Positions 1 through 6,893 are shown, numbered from the stretch's first letter. The stretch: DNA of 15,861 nucleotides from an uncultured Alphaproteobacteria bacterium (GCA_910580155.1 CAJTWX010000005.1:24689-40549); one strand, 5' to 3'. Program-made: numbers and translations. Notes: generated from the letters alone by a model not told the origin.

Positions 1-1
1 G

Positions 2-159
2 AGGAGTTTGTGGATTGCTTCGCTTGTGTGACTGACGTCACGGCTCGCAATGACTATAGGAGGAGTTTGTGGATTGCCGCGCTTGTGTGACTGACGTCAC
101 GGCTCGCAATGACGCGCGGGAAGAGGGAGATTGCCACGGGCTGATGCCCTCGCAATGAC
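2..159. repeat. Three CGCAATGAC-type palindromic repeats (family A)
   Basis: Two nearly identical 53-bp direct repeats lie at 2-54 and 61-113, differing mainly at two bases after ATTGC. A shorter relative lies at 130-159. Each begins ATTGC and ends CTCGCAATGAC, so the ends are inverted repeats of each other (ATTGC/GCAAT). The first two also contain the 8-bp palindrome TGACGTCA. The same family recurs at 1497-1588, 2493-2554 and 14107-14191, always in this orientation. No coding sequence is supported here. Related GTCATTGCGAG-type intergenic repeats are known from many bacterial genomes; whether they move as MITE-like elements is not visible here. Confidence 0.85.
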
Positions 160-208
160 GCGTGTGGGGAAGGCTGGGGGATGAGTTATAATGTTTTTTT
201 TCAGGCAT

Positions 209-249
209 AAAAAAACACCGGTATCCGCGGGGGATACGGGTGTTTTTTT
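209..249 (-). terminator. Rho-independent terminator of the propeller-like gene
   Basis: A long stem pairs AAAAACACC-GTATCC with GGATAC-GGTGTTTTT around a short GCGG loop, with one mismatch, and is flanked by an A-run on one side and a T-run on the other. It begins about 3 bp past the stop codon of the minus-strand gene at 252-1307, so it most likely ends that transcript. By symmetry it could also stop plus-strand readthrough. Confidence 0.85.
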
Positions 250-251
250 GA

Positions 252-1307
252 TTACTCGGGAATGTTAAGCGAGAGGACGTGGCCGTTTTGGTTAAACAGG
301 TGGCAGGCTTGTTCGTTTTCAAACAGTGCGAGGTTGTTTTCGTATGCTATCAATCCGTAGCCGTTGCCAAGGTCTTTGCCTTTGTCGTTATAAAGCGTTT
401 CTATGCCCTCGTAGCCCAAGAGGTAATAATTGCCGGCAATTTCGTAGTTCCAGACTTCGTCGGTGCACAGCAGGCCGTTTGGGCGGTAAAGCGCGCTTAT
501 CCGCTTGTTAACGAGCTGGATGAAACGTCCGTCCGGCAGGAAGACGGCCTCGCAGGTGCCGGTGCTTAAACGGTGTCCGTCCGGTGCGTAGATTTTGGCA
601 GTCCGGCCGTAGACTTTATCCTCAAACATCAAGATAAACTTGCCGTTGGGAAATGTTTTATAGCCGCAGATGCCGGAAACCAGCGCTTCATCAGATTCGG
701 TGTCATACAAACTGCCGAGGTGTTGAATGCGGGATGTTTCCGCGGAGGCATAGCGATAGCCAAGGAACAAACCGTCGCCTAAGATTGCGCTAATGTTGCG
801 GAAAGGTTTTACATAGGTTTTGTCCGGCGAATAAACCTGCCAGTCTGCATATTCATAGTAGGTTTCGTTTGAACGCAGGGCATAGCCTTTGGGAAACACG
901 GCGCAGCTCTTAAAGCCTGCGGCAATCAGATTATGCCTGCCGTCATAAAGATACTGCTTGTCATCTTTAACCACACGATACCAGCCGTTGGCATATATCT
1001 CGCAGCTGCTGAGGTCTTGCAACATCAGCTTGCCGTCTGGAGCATAGAGGTTCCAGATTTGCTGTATTTGCAGAAATGAAACTGCGAGAATGCTGTCTGC
1101 CCGCGGCGGCTCATACACGAAGCAGCTGTTGTCATTCAAAATGCGGACATCGGTCGCCTGAATGCTTTTTAGAAAGGTGCCGTCTGCTGCGAACAGGTGA
1201 AACTTGTTATCTGCCGTTTTGAGGGCAAAAGTGCCGTTTGCGCTGCCGCAAATTCCCGTAACTGCCGATTCTTTGAAATACGGCGCGTTTGTTAAAATAT
1301 TCAACAT
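252..1307 (-). CDS. Hypothetical protein with nine propeller/WG-like repeats
   Basis: This encodes 351 residues of unknown function. I see at least nine copies of a short motif, [LIV][FY]-x-x-x-G-x-x-[LV], at about residues 38, 87, 120, 158, 200, 239, 273, 305 and 337 (for example LYAPDGKLM, IYAPDGHRL, LFNQNGHVL). They are spaced 32-49 residues apart. Such regularly spaced beta-hairpin motifs are typical of beta-propeller, WG-repeat or YD-like proteins, often binding or scaffold modules. There is no signal peptide or membrane segment, so it is probably cytoplasmic. I chose ATG at 1307; an in-frame GTG at 1361 would add 18 residues but would lie at the predicted -10 box. No good Shine-Dalgarno is visible. 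A terminator follows at once, suggesting a single-gene unit. The fold is inferred; the repeats are seen. Confidence 0.75.
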   Translation of the reverse strand: MLNILTNAPYFKESAVTGICGSANGTFALKTADNKFHLFAADGTFLKSIQATDVRILNDNSCFVYEPPRADSILAVSFLQIQQIWNLYAPDGKLMLQDLSSCEIYANGWYRVVKDDKQYLYDGRHNLIAAGFKSCAVFPKGYALRSNETYYEYADWQVYSPDKTYVKPFRNISAILGDGLFLGYRYASAETSRIQHLGSLYDTESDEALVSGICGYKTFPNGKFILMFEDKVYGRTAKIYAPDGHRLSTGTCEAVFLPDGRFIQLVNKRISALYRPNGLLCTDEVWNYEIAGNYYLLGYEGIETLYNDKGKDLGNGYGLIAYENNLALFENEQACHLFNQNGHVLSLNIPE

Positions 1308-1351
1308 AGTGATAAAAATTTGGTGATACAATAATTTATTATTAAGGGGCA

Positions 1352-1380
1352 ATTTTGGCACGGGGTGTTTTTTTTGTCAA
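1352..1380 (-). promoter_or_regulatory. Candidate sigma-70 promoter for the propeller-like gene
   Basis: Read on the minus strand, TTGACA (1375-1380) is followed after 17 bp by CAAAAT (1352-1357). This predicts a start near 1345 and a leader of about 38 nt before the ATG at 1307. The -35 box abuts the T-tract of the terminator at 1382-1416, so one gene's termination signal leads directly into the next gene's promoter. Confidence 0.5.
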
Positions 1381-1381
1381 G

Positions 1382-1416
1382 AAAAAAAAGTGCGGCAGTA
1401 TGAGTGGCTGCGCACT
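1382..1416 (-). terminator. Rho-independent terminator for the two-TM protein gene
   Basis: On the minus strand the arm AGTGCG-CAG pairs with CTG-(C)-CGCACT around a 9-nt loop and is followed by eight T residues. It lies about 200 bp past the stop codon of the gene at 1613-2407. The repeat cluster at 1497-1588 sits between stop codon and terminator and would be transcribed as 3' UTR. Confidence 0.65.
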
Positions 1417-1445
1417 GGCTCGGGGAGGGGGCTGCCGGCGGCAGG

Positions 1446-1490
1446 TGCAACGATGTGGGCTGCGGTGTGGGGAGAGGGAGGGGCTTGCTG
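1446..1490. repeat. Short dispersed repeat (family C), copy 1
   Basis: TGCAACGATGTGG at 1446-1458 and GGGGCTTGCT at about 1480-1489 recur in the same order and almost the same spacing at 8389-8430. The middle segment differs. It is noncoding and of unknown role. Confidence 0.5.
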
Positions 1491-1496
1491 AGGGGG

Positions 1497-1588
1497 ATTG
1501 CTTCGTCGCTAACGCTCCTCGCAATGACTCACGAGAAAAAGTGAGCCCTCGCAATGACGCGCGAGAAAAAGTGAGCCCTCGCAATGAC
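1497..1588. repeat. Family A repeat with two tandem half-units
   Basis: One complete unit (ATTGC...CTCGCAATGAC) occupies 1497-1528. It is followed by two tandem 30-bp units at 1529-1558 and 1559-1588, each ending in CTCGCAATGAC after a GAGAAAAAGTGAGCC spacer. The tandem copies repeat only the 3' half of the palindrome. It lies in the 3' untranslated region of the gene at 1613-2407. Confidence 0.85.
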
Positions 1589-1612
1589 GCGCGAAGAGGG
1601 GGGAGGAGAGCC

Positions 1613-2407
1613 TTATTTTGTGCTGTTTTGATATTTGCAGTGTTTTTGGACGAGTTGGCGGAGACGGTTGGCGTCTTTGGCATCTATCGCGTACAGGGGC
1701 AGCGAAAACGGGGTGAAGACATTATACCTGCAGAGCTTTTGCATAAAAGTCAGCGGATAGTTGGCATCGTCGCGCAGGTGCAACACGATAATCGAGCGGC
1801 GCGAGAGGGGGCTCGAATATTTTTCTTCCGCCAGTTTCACGTCTTTCCAGAACAGGGGGGCGTTATGATCGATTTTGATGGTTTTGGAATTAACCGTTGC
1901 CACACGCGGCGGGAATATCATTACCAGTACTGCGCCGCCCAACGCCAAGACTGTCAGCGCCATTGTGACACACAGGACAGCAAACAGCAGGCTGTCTTTT
2001 TCCAGACAACCGCAACGGAGCAAGGTGTTGGCGAGCATATAGACCAAAAAAGCAATGGCGCCGTATATGAGTGTTAAGAGCACGAGGGCTTTTTGGCTGT
2101 AATAAAAAACTTCTTCTTTTTCGGGGGCGAGGATTTGCTTAATCTGTGCTTTGATTTTGCCGGCGGCACGTTTGGCGGCCGTGGTTTTGGTCGGCTGTTT
2201 TTTAGCCTGTTTTTCGGCTTTTTTGACAGCTTTGGCGATGCGCTTGTTGACAGCTTTTTCGGTGCGGATTGCCTGTTTTTCGGCGGCTTTTTCAACCGTG
2301 TTCAAGGCAGTGTTGACGGTGTGTTCGACAAGCTTTTGCGGCGCGGCTTTAATTGAGGCGGCGGCACGTTTGGCAACGGTTTGTTTTTCAGATACGGTTT
2401 TTACCAT
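1613..2407 (-). CDS. Two-TM protein with Lys/Ala-rich N-terminus, STM3941-like C-terminus
   Basis: This encodes 264 residues in three parts. Residues 1-95 are rich in Lys, Ala and Glu and look like a long charged helix; an internal duplication is visible (AKRAAASIKA near 12 and AKRAAGKIKA near 78). Two hydrophobic segments follow at about 107-130 and 139-165. Residues 168-264 form a small soluble domain with an F-x-L-x-L-Y-A-I-D near its end. The two-TM plus small C-terminal domain layout resembles the STM3941 family, of unknown function; that resemblance is from memory and tentative. ATG at 2407 is preferred over the longer frame because AAAGGA stands 8 nt upstream. The basic N-terminus could bind nucleic acid or simply be a coiled stalk; the sequence does not decide. 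Confidence 0.7.
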   Translation of the reverse strand: MVKTVSEKQTVAKRAAASIKAAPQKLVEHTVNTALNTVEKAAEKQAIRTEKAVNKRIAKAVKKAEKQAKKQPTKTTAAKRAAGKIKAQIKQILAPEKEEVFYYSQKALVLLTLIYGAIAFLVYMLANTLLRCGCLEKDSLLFAVLCVTMALTVLALGGAVLVMIFPPRVATVNSKTIKIDHNAPLFWKDVKLAEEKYSSPLSRRSIIVLHLRDDANYPLTFMQKLCRYNVFTPFSLPLYAIDAKDANRLRQLVQKHCKYQNSTK

Positions 2408-2492
2408 TCTATGTGTCCTTTCGCTAAATTTATCGCAGGATAGCATAAGTAGGTTAATGTTGGGTTAATGAAAACAGTTCTAGGGGGGGGAG

Positions 2493-2554
2493 ATTGCCAC
2501 GGCGCGTTGCGCCTCGCAATGACTCACGAAAAAAAGGGGGCGCCTCGCAATGAC
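2493..2554. repeat. Family A repeat plus one half-unit
   Basis: A full unit at 2493-2523 (ATTGCCACGG...CGCAATGAC) is followed by a half-unit ending in CGCAATGAC at 2541-2554, with an A/G-rich spacer. It lies between the divergent genes at 2407 and 2668, upstream of the pgi promoter. Confidence 0.8.
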
Positions 2555-2604
2555 TCGCGAAAAAGGGGAACGGGCAGAAAGTCGGGGAGAAGTGGGGAAA
2601 GGTG

Positions 2605-2633
2605 TTGACAGCGGCGGGGGCGGGGCTTATTTT
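2605..2633 (+). promoter_or_regulatory. Sigma-70 promoter of pgi
   Basis: A consensus TTGACA at 2605-2610 is followed after exactly 17 bp (G-rich) by TATTTT at 2628-2633. Transcription would start near 2640, giving a leader of about 28 nt that contains the AGGAG ribosome-binding site. Confidence 0.7.
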
Positions 2634-2667
2634 GGGGCTATTAGTGTAACTTTTTAGGAGTATGAAA

Positions 2668-4302
2668 ATGGTTTCGAACGCGGTAGCGGGGCTTATGGAT
2701 GAGTATAAGCGTTTTAACGGCACGACAATGAATGAGCTTTTTGCGGCGGAGGCCGGCAGGGCAGAGAAATATACCCTTAACTTTGAGGGGATGACGTTTG
2801 ACTATTCGAAAAACCGCTTTGATGACAAAGTTTTGGCGGCGTTGTTTGAACTGGCGCGTGAGCATAACCTCGAATCACGCATTGAAGATATGTTTTCGGG
2901 CAAAAAAATCAACATTACCGAAAACCGCGCGGTTTTGCATACGGCGCTGCGCAATTTCTCGGGTAAGCCGGTGACGGTAGACGGTGTGGACGTTATGCCG
3001 GAAATTCGTCGTGTATTGGCGAAGATGAAAGAATTTTCCGAAGCGGTACGCAACGGTTCATTTAAGGGGGCAACCGGCAAGAAGCTTAAAAACATTGTTA
3101 ACATCGGCATTGGCGGGTCTGACCTCGGGCCGTATATGGTGACGCAGGCTCTCAAAAAATATTGGGCGGAAGATGTACAATGTTATTTCATCTCGAACAT
3201 TGACGGGACGGCTTGTGCGGAAGTTTTGGGGCAGGTTGACCCAGAGGAAACTCTCTTTATCGTGGCGTCCAAGACTTTTACGACCATTGAAACGCTGACG
3301 AATGCACGCACTTGCCGCGAGTGGCTTGTGAAAGCTTTGGGCGAGGCGGCGGTTGCCAACCACTTTGTGGCGCTTTCCACCAACGCCAAGGCTGTGGCAG
3401 AGTTTGGCATTGATGTTAACAATATGTTTGAGTTTTGGGATTTTGTCGGCGGGCGGTATTCGTTGTGGTCTGCCATTGGTTTATCAATTGCGTTGGCAGT
3501 CGGCTATGACAATTTCGAGCAGCTCTTAAAAGGAGCGGAGGCGATGGACAAGCATTTCCGTACCGCGCCTTTGGAGCAAAATATTCCGGTGATTATGGCG
3601 CTTATCGGCATTTGGTATAACGATTATTACAATATTCACCGTTATGCGGTTATTCCTTATGACCAATATCTGAAATCGCTGCCGGCGTATTTGCAGCAGC
3701 TGGATATGGAGAGCAACGGCAAATCGGTGCGCTTGGATAACAAGAAGATTACTGACTATGCAACTGGTCCGGCGCTTTTCGGCGGGGCGGGAACGGATGT
3801 GCAGCACTCGTTCTTCCAGCTTTTGCACCAAGGAACGGAGCCGGTGCCGGTAGACTTTATTATTCCGGCAGTTTCGCATAATGAAATCGGCAAACATCAC
3901 GAGATTTTGCTTGCGAACGTGTTAGCGCAGGCTGAGGCTTTGATGCGCGGCAAAACTGTGGAAGAGGCGGCTGCTGAACTACGCAATGCCGGCAAGGACG
4001 AGGTGACGGTTGAGAAACTCAAACTCAACAAGAGCTTTGACGGTAACAGGCCTTCGAATATGTTTATTCTTGACAAGCTGACACCGTTTGCACTCGGGAT
4101 GATTATTGCGATGTATGAGCACAAGGTTTATACGCAGGGCGTTATCTGGGAGATTGATTCCTTTGACCAGTGGGGCGTGGAACTTGGTAAGCAGCTGGCT
4201 TTGAAAATTTTGCCGGAGCTTGAGGGCGGTGTTGCCGCTGCGCACGACGGGTCGACAAGGGCGTTGATTGAACGTGTGCGCAAAATAAGGGAAGCGTGCT
4301 GA
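2668..4302 (+). CDS. pgi: Glucose-6-phosphate isomerase
   Basis: Interconverts glucose 6-phosphate and fructose 6-phosphate in the cytoplasm, linking glycolysis, gluconeogenesis and the pentose phosphate pathway. At 544 residues it has the length of the long E. coli-type enzyme. Both family signatures are present: FVGGRYSLWSAIGL near residue 259 and DQWGVELGKQLA near 500. The sugar-phosphate loop IGIGGSDLGPY lies near 147. Expected catalytic residues are in place: Glu348 in DMESNGK, His380 in VQHSFF, Lys508 in ELGKQL. I prefer the ATG at 2668 because AGGAG (2656-2660) is 7 nt away; the ATG at 2662 is only 1 nt from it. It is a single gene with its own promoter and terminator. The identification is secure. 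Confidence 0.97.
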   Translation: MVSNAVAGLMDEYKRFNGTTMNELFAAEAGRAEKYTLNFEGMTFDYSKNRFDDKVLAALFELAREHNLESRIEDMFSGKKINITENRAVLHTALRNFSGKPVTVDGVDVMPEIRRVLAKMKEFSEAVRNGSFKGATGKKLKNIVNIGIGGSDLGPYMVTQALKKYWAEDVQCYFISNIDGTACAEVLGQVDPEETLFIVASKTFTTIETLTNARTCREWLVKALGEAAVANHFVALSTNAKAVAEFGIDVNNMFEFWDFVGGRYSLWSAIGLSIALAVGYDNFEQLLKGAEAMDKHFRTAPLEQNIPVIMALIGIWYNDYYNIHRYAVIPYDQYLKSLPAYLQQLDMESNGKSVRLDNKKITDYATGPALFGGAGTDVQHSFFQLLHQGTEPVPVDFIIPAVSHNEIGKHHEILLANVLAQAEALMRGKTVEEAAAELRNAGKDEVTVEKLKLNKSFDGNRPSNMFILDKLTPFALGMIIAMYEHKVYTQGVIWEIDSFDQWGVELGKQLALKILPELEGGVAAAHDGSTRALIERVRKIREAC

Positions 4303-4335
4303 TTTGTGAACCAGTTTGCAGATGGTGCTTGTTTT
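4303..4335. repeat. Post-stop repeat (family D) after pgi
   Basis: TTTGTGAACC...TTTGCAGATGGTGCT directly follows the pgi stop codon. A close relative, TTTGTGAACTGACTCGCAGATGG, directly follows the DUF1015 stop codon at 8182, and a third (TTGCTTGCGGATGGTGCT) lies at 8321-8339. The shared core is GTGAAC followed by GCAGATGG. Confidence 0.5.
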
Positions 4336-4362
4336 AGGGGGAAACTTGCTTCCCCCTTTCTT
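4336..4362 (+). terminator. Rho-independent terminator of pgi
   Basis: AGGGGGAA (4336-4343) pairs perfectly with TTCCCCCT (4350-4357) around a 6-nt loop, followed by TTCTTTG. It lies 33 bp past the pgi stop. The minus-strand side has no T-run, so it probably serves pgi only. Confidence 0.75.
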
Positions 4363-4396
4363 TGTGGAAGGAGTGTAAATTGGGGATGAGAGAGGA

Positions 4397-5287
4397 CTAT
4401 GATTTCTTATAAACAGGGATTTTGCAGATTTTTATCAGGGTTTTGCCCGAGGATGTGTATTTTTTTTGGTAGATGAAGCGTTTTAAGCCGACGAGCAGAC
4501 GGGCAATAGCGTAGGTTTTGTGCGGGGCAGGGGCAAGGTTATAGCCTTGCGTTATGGTGACGGCACCGAACAGGCGTTCGACGATATGGGCGAGCGTTCC
4601 CTCTTTTATTTTACCGTTGGTGAGGGTAAAGTCGTTGATGGTATACGTAAGAAAAGGTTTTAAAACCTCTGTGCGCGCCAGAAATATTGAACCGGCGGGG
4701 AAAGCGAAATTTTGCATTGGCGAAAAGCCCAGTTTTTGCAATTCGCGGTTAATTTGCGGCAGGTGTTTTTGATAAAATTTTGGTTCGCCGGTCAGGCAAT
4801 AGCGGGCGGTGAGCATTCCAATTTGCGGGTTTTGTTCCATTACGGCGATATTGCGGCGGATTTGTTTGGCAGAGCCTAAGAGTGCATTCCAGAGAATTTT
4901 GCCCCACAATGTGTTATTCAGCCGGCGGTTGTTTAAGAGGGTATAATTCGGTGAGGTTTTGCCTTTGGTATGCAGTTTTAAGATGTAATCGTAATTATTA
5001 AGGTTAATGTGGTGCAGGGCGTCAATGAAGGGGCCGATGTCATAGCCGTTATTCGGGGTAGGGATGAAAGTTAAGGATGGATGGTTTTCTCCCTCTCCTA
5101 ACCTTCCCCTCCAGGGGGGAGGAACGCAAAAAGAAAATTTTTCTTTGACAGACTGCTCCGGTTGGTTGTTGATGTTTGTTATGTATAAATCATAATCTAT
5201 GTTGGCGGCATTAAGGTTTTGGAGGTGGCGGATGATTTCGGGGAGCTGGTCTTCATAATAGAGGTGGAGGATGACGGCGAGTTTCAT
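4397..5287 (-). CDS. RgpF-like rhamnan/polysaccharide synthesis protein
   Basis: This encodes 296 residues. The N-terminus AVILHLYYEDQLPEII and the later NNGYDIGPFIDAL and ILKLHTKGK match the pattern of the rhamnan synthesis protein F family (PF05045). That family is linked to synthesis of cell-surface polysaccharides; its exact reaction is not settled for most members. Gene order supports this: it starts directly after the stop of the GT2 gene (TAAATG), so the two are translationally coupled, with GGAG 7 nt upstream. Residues 55-71 (VPPPWRGRLGEGENHPS) look foreign: proline/glycine-rich and encoded by a C/G-rich repeat, as if a repeat element had inserted in frame between two family blocks. 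There is no signal peptide. The C-terminal ~40 residues are basic. It probably modifies surface glycans. Confidence 0.8.
   Translation of the reverse strand: MKLAVILHLYYEDQLPEIIRHLQNLNAANIDYDLYITNINNQPEQSVKEKFSFCVPPPWRGRLGEGENHPSLTFIPTPNNGYDIGPFIDALHHINLNNYDYILKLHTKGKTSPNYTLLNNRRLNNTLWGKILWNALLGSAKQIRRNIAVMEQNPQIGMLTARYCLTGEPKFYQKHLPQINRELQKLGFSPMQNFAFPAGSIFLARTEVLKPFLTYTINDFTLTNGKIKEGTLAHIVERLFGAVTITQGYNLAPAPHKTYAIARLLVGLKRFIYQKKYTSSGKTLIKICKIPVYKKS
5075..5125. repeat. Repeat (family B) inserted in frame in the RgpF-like gene
   Basis: The plus strand reads CCCTCTCCTAACCTTCCCCT then CCAGGGGGGAGGAA, an imperfect C-rich/G-rich inverted repeat. A relative lies between genes at 14029-14087 (CCCCTCTCC... 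CCTTGAAGGGGGATGGGGAG). In the reading frame it encodes PPPWRGRLGEGE, typical of such repeats when translated. The flanking protein reads like normal family sequence, so the reading frame was kept. Confidence 0.65.
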
Positions 5288-6301
5288 TTAATTTCTCCAC
5301 GAGAGGGCGTAGTTGGCGAGGTTTAGCAAGAAATTTGGACGGATGGGCAGAGGGGTGGCCGTGAGTATTTCGGGGGAGGCGATTTTGCCGTAGACGGCGG
5401 CGTTTAAGCAGCGTTTGACCAGATATTTGCCGCAGAGGTTGGAAAACTCCGGTTCGGGGGCAAAGTGCCGTTTTTGATTTTCTGCCGACAATATTTCCAG
5501 TACCTGCTGTACGGTTTTGAGCGTTTGCGGGTCTTTTATGCGGCAGCGTCCGGTGGCGGCATAATCATCAAAAGCTATTTGTTGCATTGGTGACAGGCGG
5601 ATATAGTTATCTTTAAACCACATTGCGTGAAAAGATTTTTGTTCGGCGGAGATTTGCTGTTTGTGGGTTTTGGAGGTCATTTCGGGATGAAAACGGTATT
5701 TATACAGCGGTTCGGCAAGGTTTGCAAGTGTGCCGTGTTTGCCCATATCATAATAAAACTGGCGGTCGTTTAAGCTGATGTAGTTTTCGTTATAGCGGAT
5801 ATGATTAGCAATTGCCGTTTGGCGGCGAAACATTATGGTCGGGTGGTGGATGGGGGATTTAAACAACATCATTGCGCGGATTTTGGCGTCTGACAGCGGC
5901 GGGGTTACAGTTTTAAAACGGTTTATCTCGCCGAATTTTTTATATGCCGTGCCGATGAGGACTGTTTCGGGATGGGTGTGCAGATATGCGAACTGGCGTT
6001 TGAGGCGGGTGGGGAGCGCGATGTCATCGTGGTTCATCATTGCAATATACGGCGTATTCGCGCTCTCAAGCAGGCGGTTGTAGCTTTTGGCAATGCCTAA
6101 AGTTTTAGGATTTTCGAGATATACTATCCGCGGGTCGCGGTAGGTCTTGACGAGACGGAATAAAGATTTGTCTTCGGGGCTGTCATTCAGGATATGAAAC
6201 GCAAAGTCGGCTTCCTGCTGCGAGAGGATACTTTCTATCGCTGCTTTGAGGTGGGCGGGGCGAGTGCGGTAAATCGGCATTATAACGGTGATTTCGGGCA
6301 T
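5288..6301 (-). CDS. Family 2 glycosyltransferase (GT-A fold)
   Basis: This encodes 337 residues. It starts with the classic GT2 opening ITVIMPIYRTRPAHLKAAIESILSQ, followed by FHILNDSP and IAKSYNRLL. The metal- and nucleotide-sugar-binding acidic motif is N-H-D-D (Asp92-Asp93) followed by IALPTRL. It is expected to transfer a sugar from a nucleotide donor to a growing surface polysaccharide on the cytoplasmic face; donor and acceptor cannot be read from the sequence. The C-terminal ~130 residues are not part of the core domain and look mainly helical. GGAG lies 7 nt before the ATG. It is the first gene of a two-gene operon with the RgpF-like gene, sharing one promoter. Confidence 0.9.
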   Translation of the reverse strand: MPEITVIMPIYRTRPAHLKAAIESILSQQEADFAFHILNDSPEDKSLFRLVKTYRDPRIVYLENPKTLGIAKSYNRLLESANTPYIAMMNHDDIALPTRLKRQFAYLHTHPETVLIGTAYKKFGEINRFKTVTPPLSDAKIRAMMLFKSPIHHPTIMFRRQTAIANHIRYNENYISLNDRQFYYDMGKHGTLANLAEPLYKYRFHPEMTSKTHKQQISAEQKSFHAMWFKDNYIRLSPMQQIAFDDYAATGRCRIKDPQTLKTVQQVLEILSAENQKRHFAPEPEFSNLCGKYLVKRCLNAAVYGKIASPEILTATPLPIRPNFLLNLANYALSWRN

Positions 6302-6330
6302 TTTTTTACTCCGTTGTTGATGACAGCGTA

Positions 6331-6358
6331 TAGATAATTAGTTTATGTGCGGTTTCAA
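6331..6358 (-). promoter_or_regulatory. Candidate promoter of the GT2/RgpF operon
   Basis: On the minus strand TTGAAA (6353-6358) precedes TATCTA (6331-6336) by 16 bp. The predicted start is near 6324, about 22 nt before the GT2 start codon, leaving room for the GGAG ribosome-binding site. The -10 box is weak. Confidence 0.4.
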
Positions 6359-6533
6359 CCATCGGGGAGGAAAAATTTTGTTATATATAAAAGAGGGAGC
6401 TTAGTGCACCCCCTCCCGTTTTGCTATCGTTTGATAGTCAAGAAAATCCGGAATTTCCGAATAACAATAATAAGCTTTATTATCATTATTTTTGCCTTTC
6501 TTGTTGGAAAGGGGAAAACCTTGCATAAATATC
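6359..6533. other. AT-rich intergenic stretch without a recognised gene
   Basis: This is notably more AT-rich than its surroundings. I see small inverted repeats (CTATC-GTTT-GATAG near 6424; ATAATAA-GCT-TTATTAT at 6467-6483 followed by a T-run; CCTTTC...GAAAGG near 6496). A 76-codon open frame crosses it but has no ribosome-binding site and runs into the next promoter, so I do not call it a gene. Confidence 0.5.
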
Positions 6534-6562
6534 TTGACAAATCAGATATTATATGCTATCTT
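6534..6562 (+). promoter_or_regulatory. Strong sigma-70 promoter of an orphan small transcript
   Basis: Consensus TTGACA (6534-6539), a 17-bp spacer and TATCTT (6557-6562). The predicted start is near 6569. No annotated-size gene follows on this strand for nearly 400 bp, so it must drive the small unit at 6569-6650. Confidence 0.65.
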
Positions 6563-6573
6563 CAACTCACGAA

Positions 6574-6615
6574 ATGAGTAAAAGATTAGGTTTTACCCCT
6601 TTCAAGTTGAAGTAA
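6574..6615 (+). CDS. Possible 13-residue micropeptide
   Basis: ATG to TAA encodes MSKRLGFTPFKLK, a basic amphipathic peptide. It lies wholly inside the orphan transcript between its promoter and terminator hairpin. The ATG is only a few nucleotides from the predicted transcription start and has no Shine-Dalgarno, so translation would be leaderless-like. It may be chance; conservation of the peptide rather than the RNA would decide. Confidence 0.25.
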   Translation: MSKRLGFTPFKLK

Positions 6616-6618
6616 TTT

Positions 6619-6650
6619 GCCGGTGTTAGCGCACCGGCATAAATTTTATA
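6619..6650 (+). terminator. Terminator-like hairpin of the orphan unit
   Basis: A perfect 7-bp GC-rich stem (GCCGGTG/CACCGGC) with a 6-nt loop, followed by an AT-rich tract with four consecutive T residues. The U-tract is imperfect, so termination may be partial. Confidence 0.5.
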
Positions 6651-6725
6651 TAAAGTTTCGTTTTGATTGTTAAGTTTTTGTTTTGTTCTTTTTTGCTTTT
6701 GAAATAAATGATTTTAAAATAAAAA

Positions 6726-6801
<76 letters not shown>

Positions 6802-6811
6802 AACGACAATC

Positions 6812-6840
6812 CTTATAACAGGCGTTTTTTTTAATTGCAA
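6812..6840 (-). promoter_or_regulatory. Promoter of tRNA-Thr
   Basis: On the minus strand TTGCAA (6835-6840) is followed after 17 bp by TATAAG (6812-6817). The -10 box ends 10 nt before the tRNA 5' end, fitting a very short precursor leader. Confidence 0.65.
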
Positions 6841-6893
6841 GCGTTTTTTTGCGATGGGGATAAAAATCGCTGTGATTAAGGTGAGGACGGCGG

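Larger units (their letters stand above)
6569..6650 (+). ncRNA. Putative small RNA or leader-type transcript
   Basis: A transcript starting near 6569 would be about 80 nt. It would end in a GC-rich hairpin, GCCGGTG-TTAGCG-CACCGGC (6619-6638), followed by ATAAATTTTATAT, which looks like an intrinsic terminator with a weak U-tract. The unit contains a 13-codon ORF (6574-6615). The nearest genes are the minus-strand tRNA and the distant DUF1015 gene, so it is not an obvious attenuator. I do not recognise a known RNA family. The promoter and terminator are visible; function is unknown. Confidence 0.45.

Noticed and set aside
1529..1588. Possible CRISPR-like tandem repeats
   Set aside because: Only two to three units with near-identical spacers, part of an intergenic palindromic family; no cas genes.
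1355..2077. 240-codon plus-strand ORF
   Set aside because: It runs antisense through the repeat cluster and the gene at 1613-2407; its translation is repeat-derived (NAPRNDSREKVSPRNDAREK type) and has no family pattern.
4554..4772. 72-codon plus-strand ORF inside the RgpF-like gene
   Set aside because: It is antisense to a well-supported coding region and has no recognisable motif.
6347..6577. 76-codon plus-strand ORF with a hydrophobic segment
   Set aside because: It has no ribosome-binding site, is AT-rich by composition rather than codon pattern, and overlaps the strong promoter at 6534-6562.
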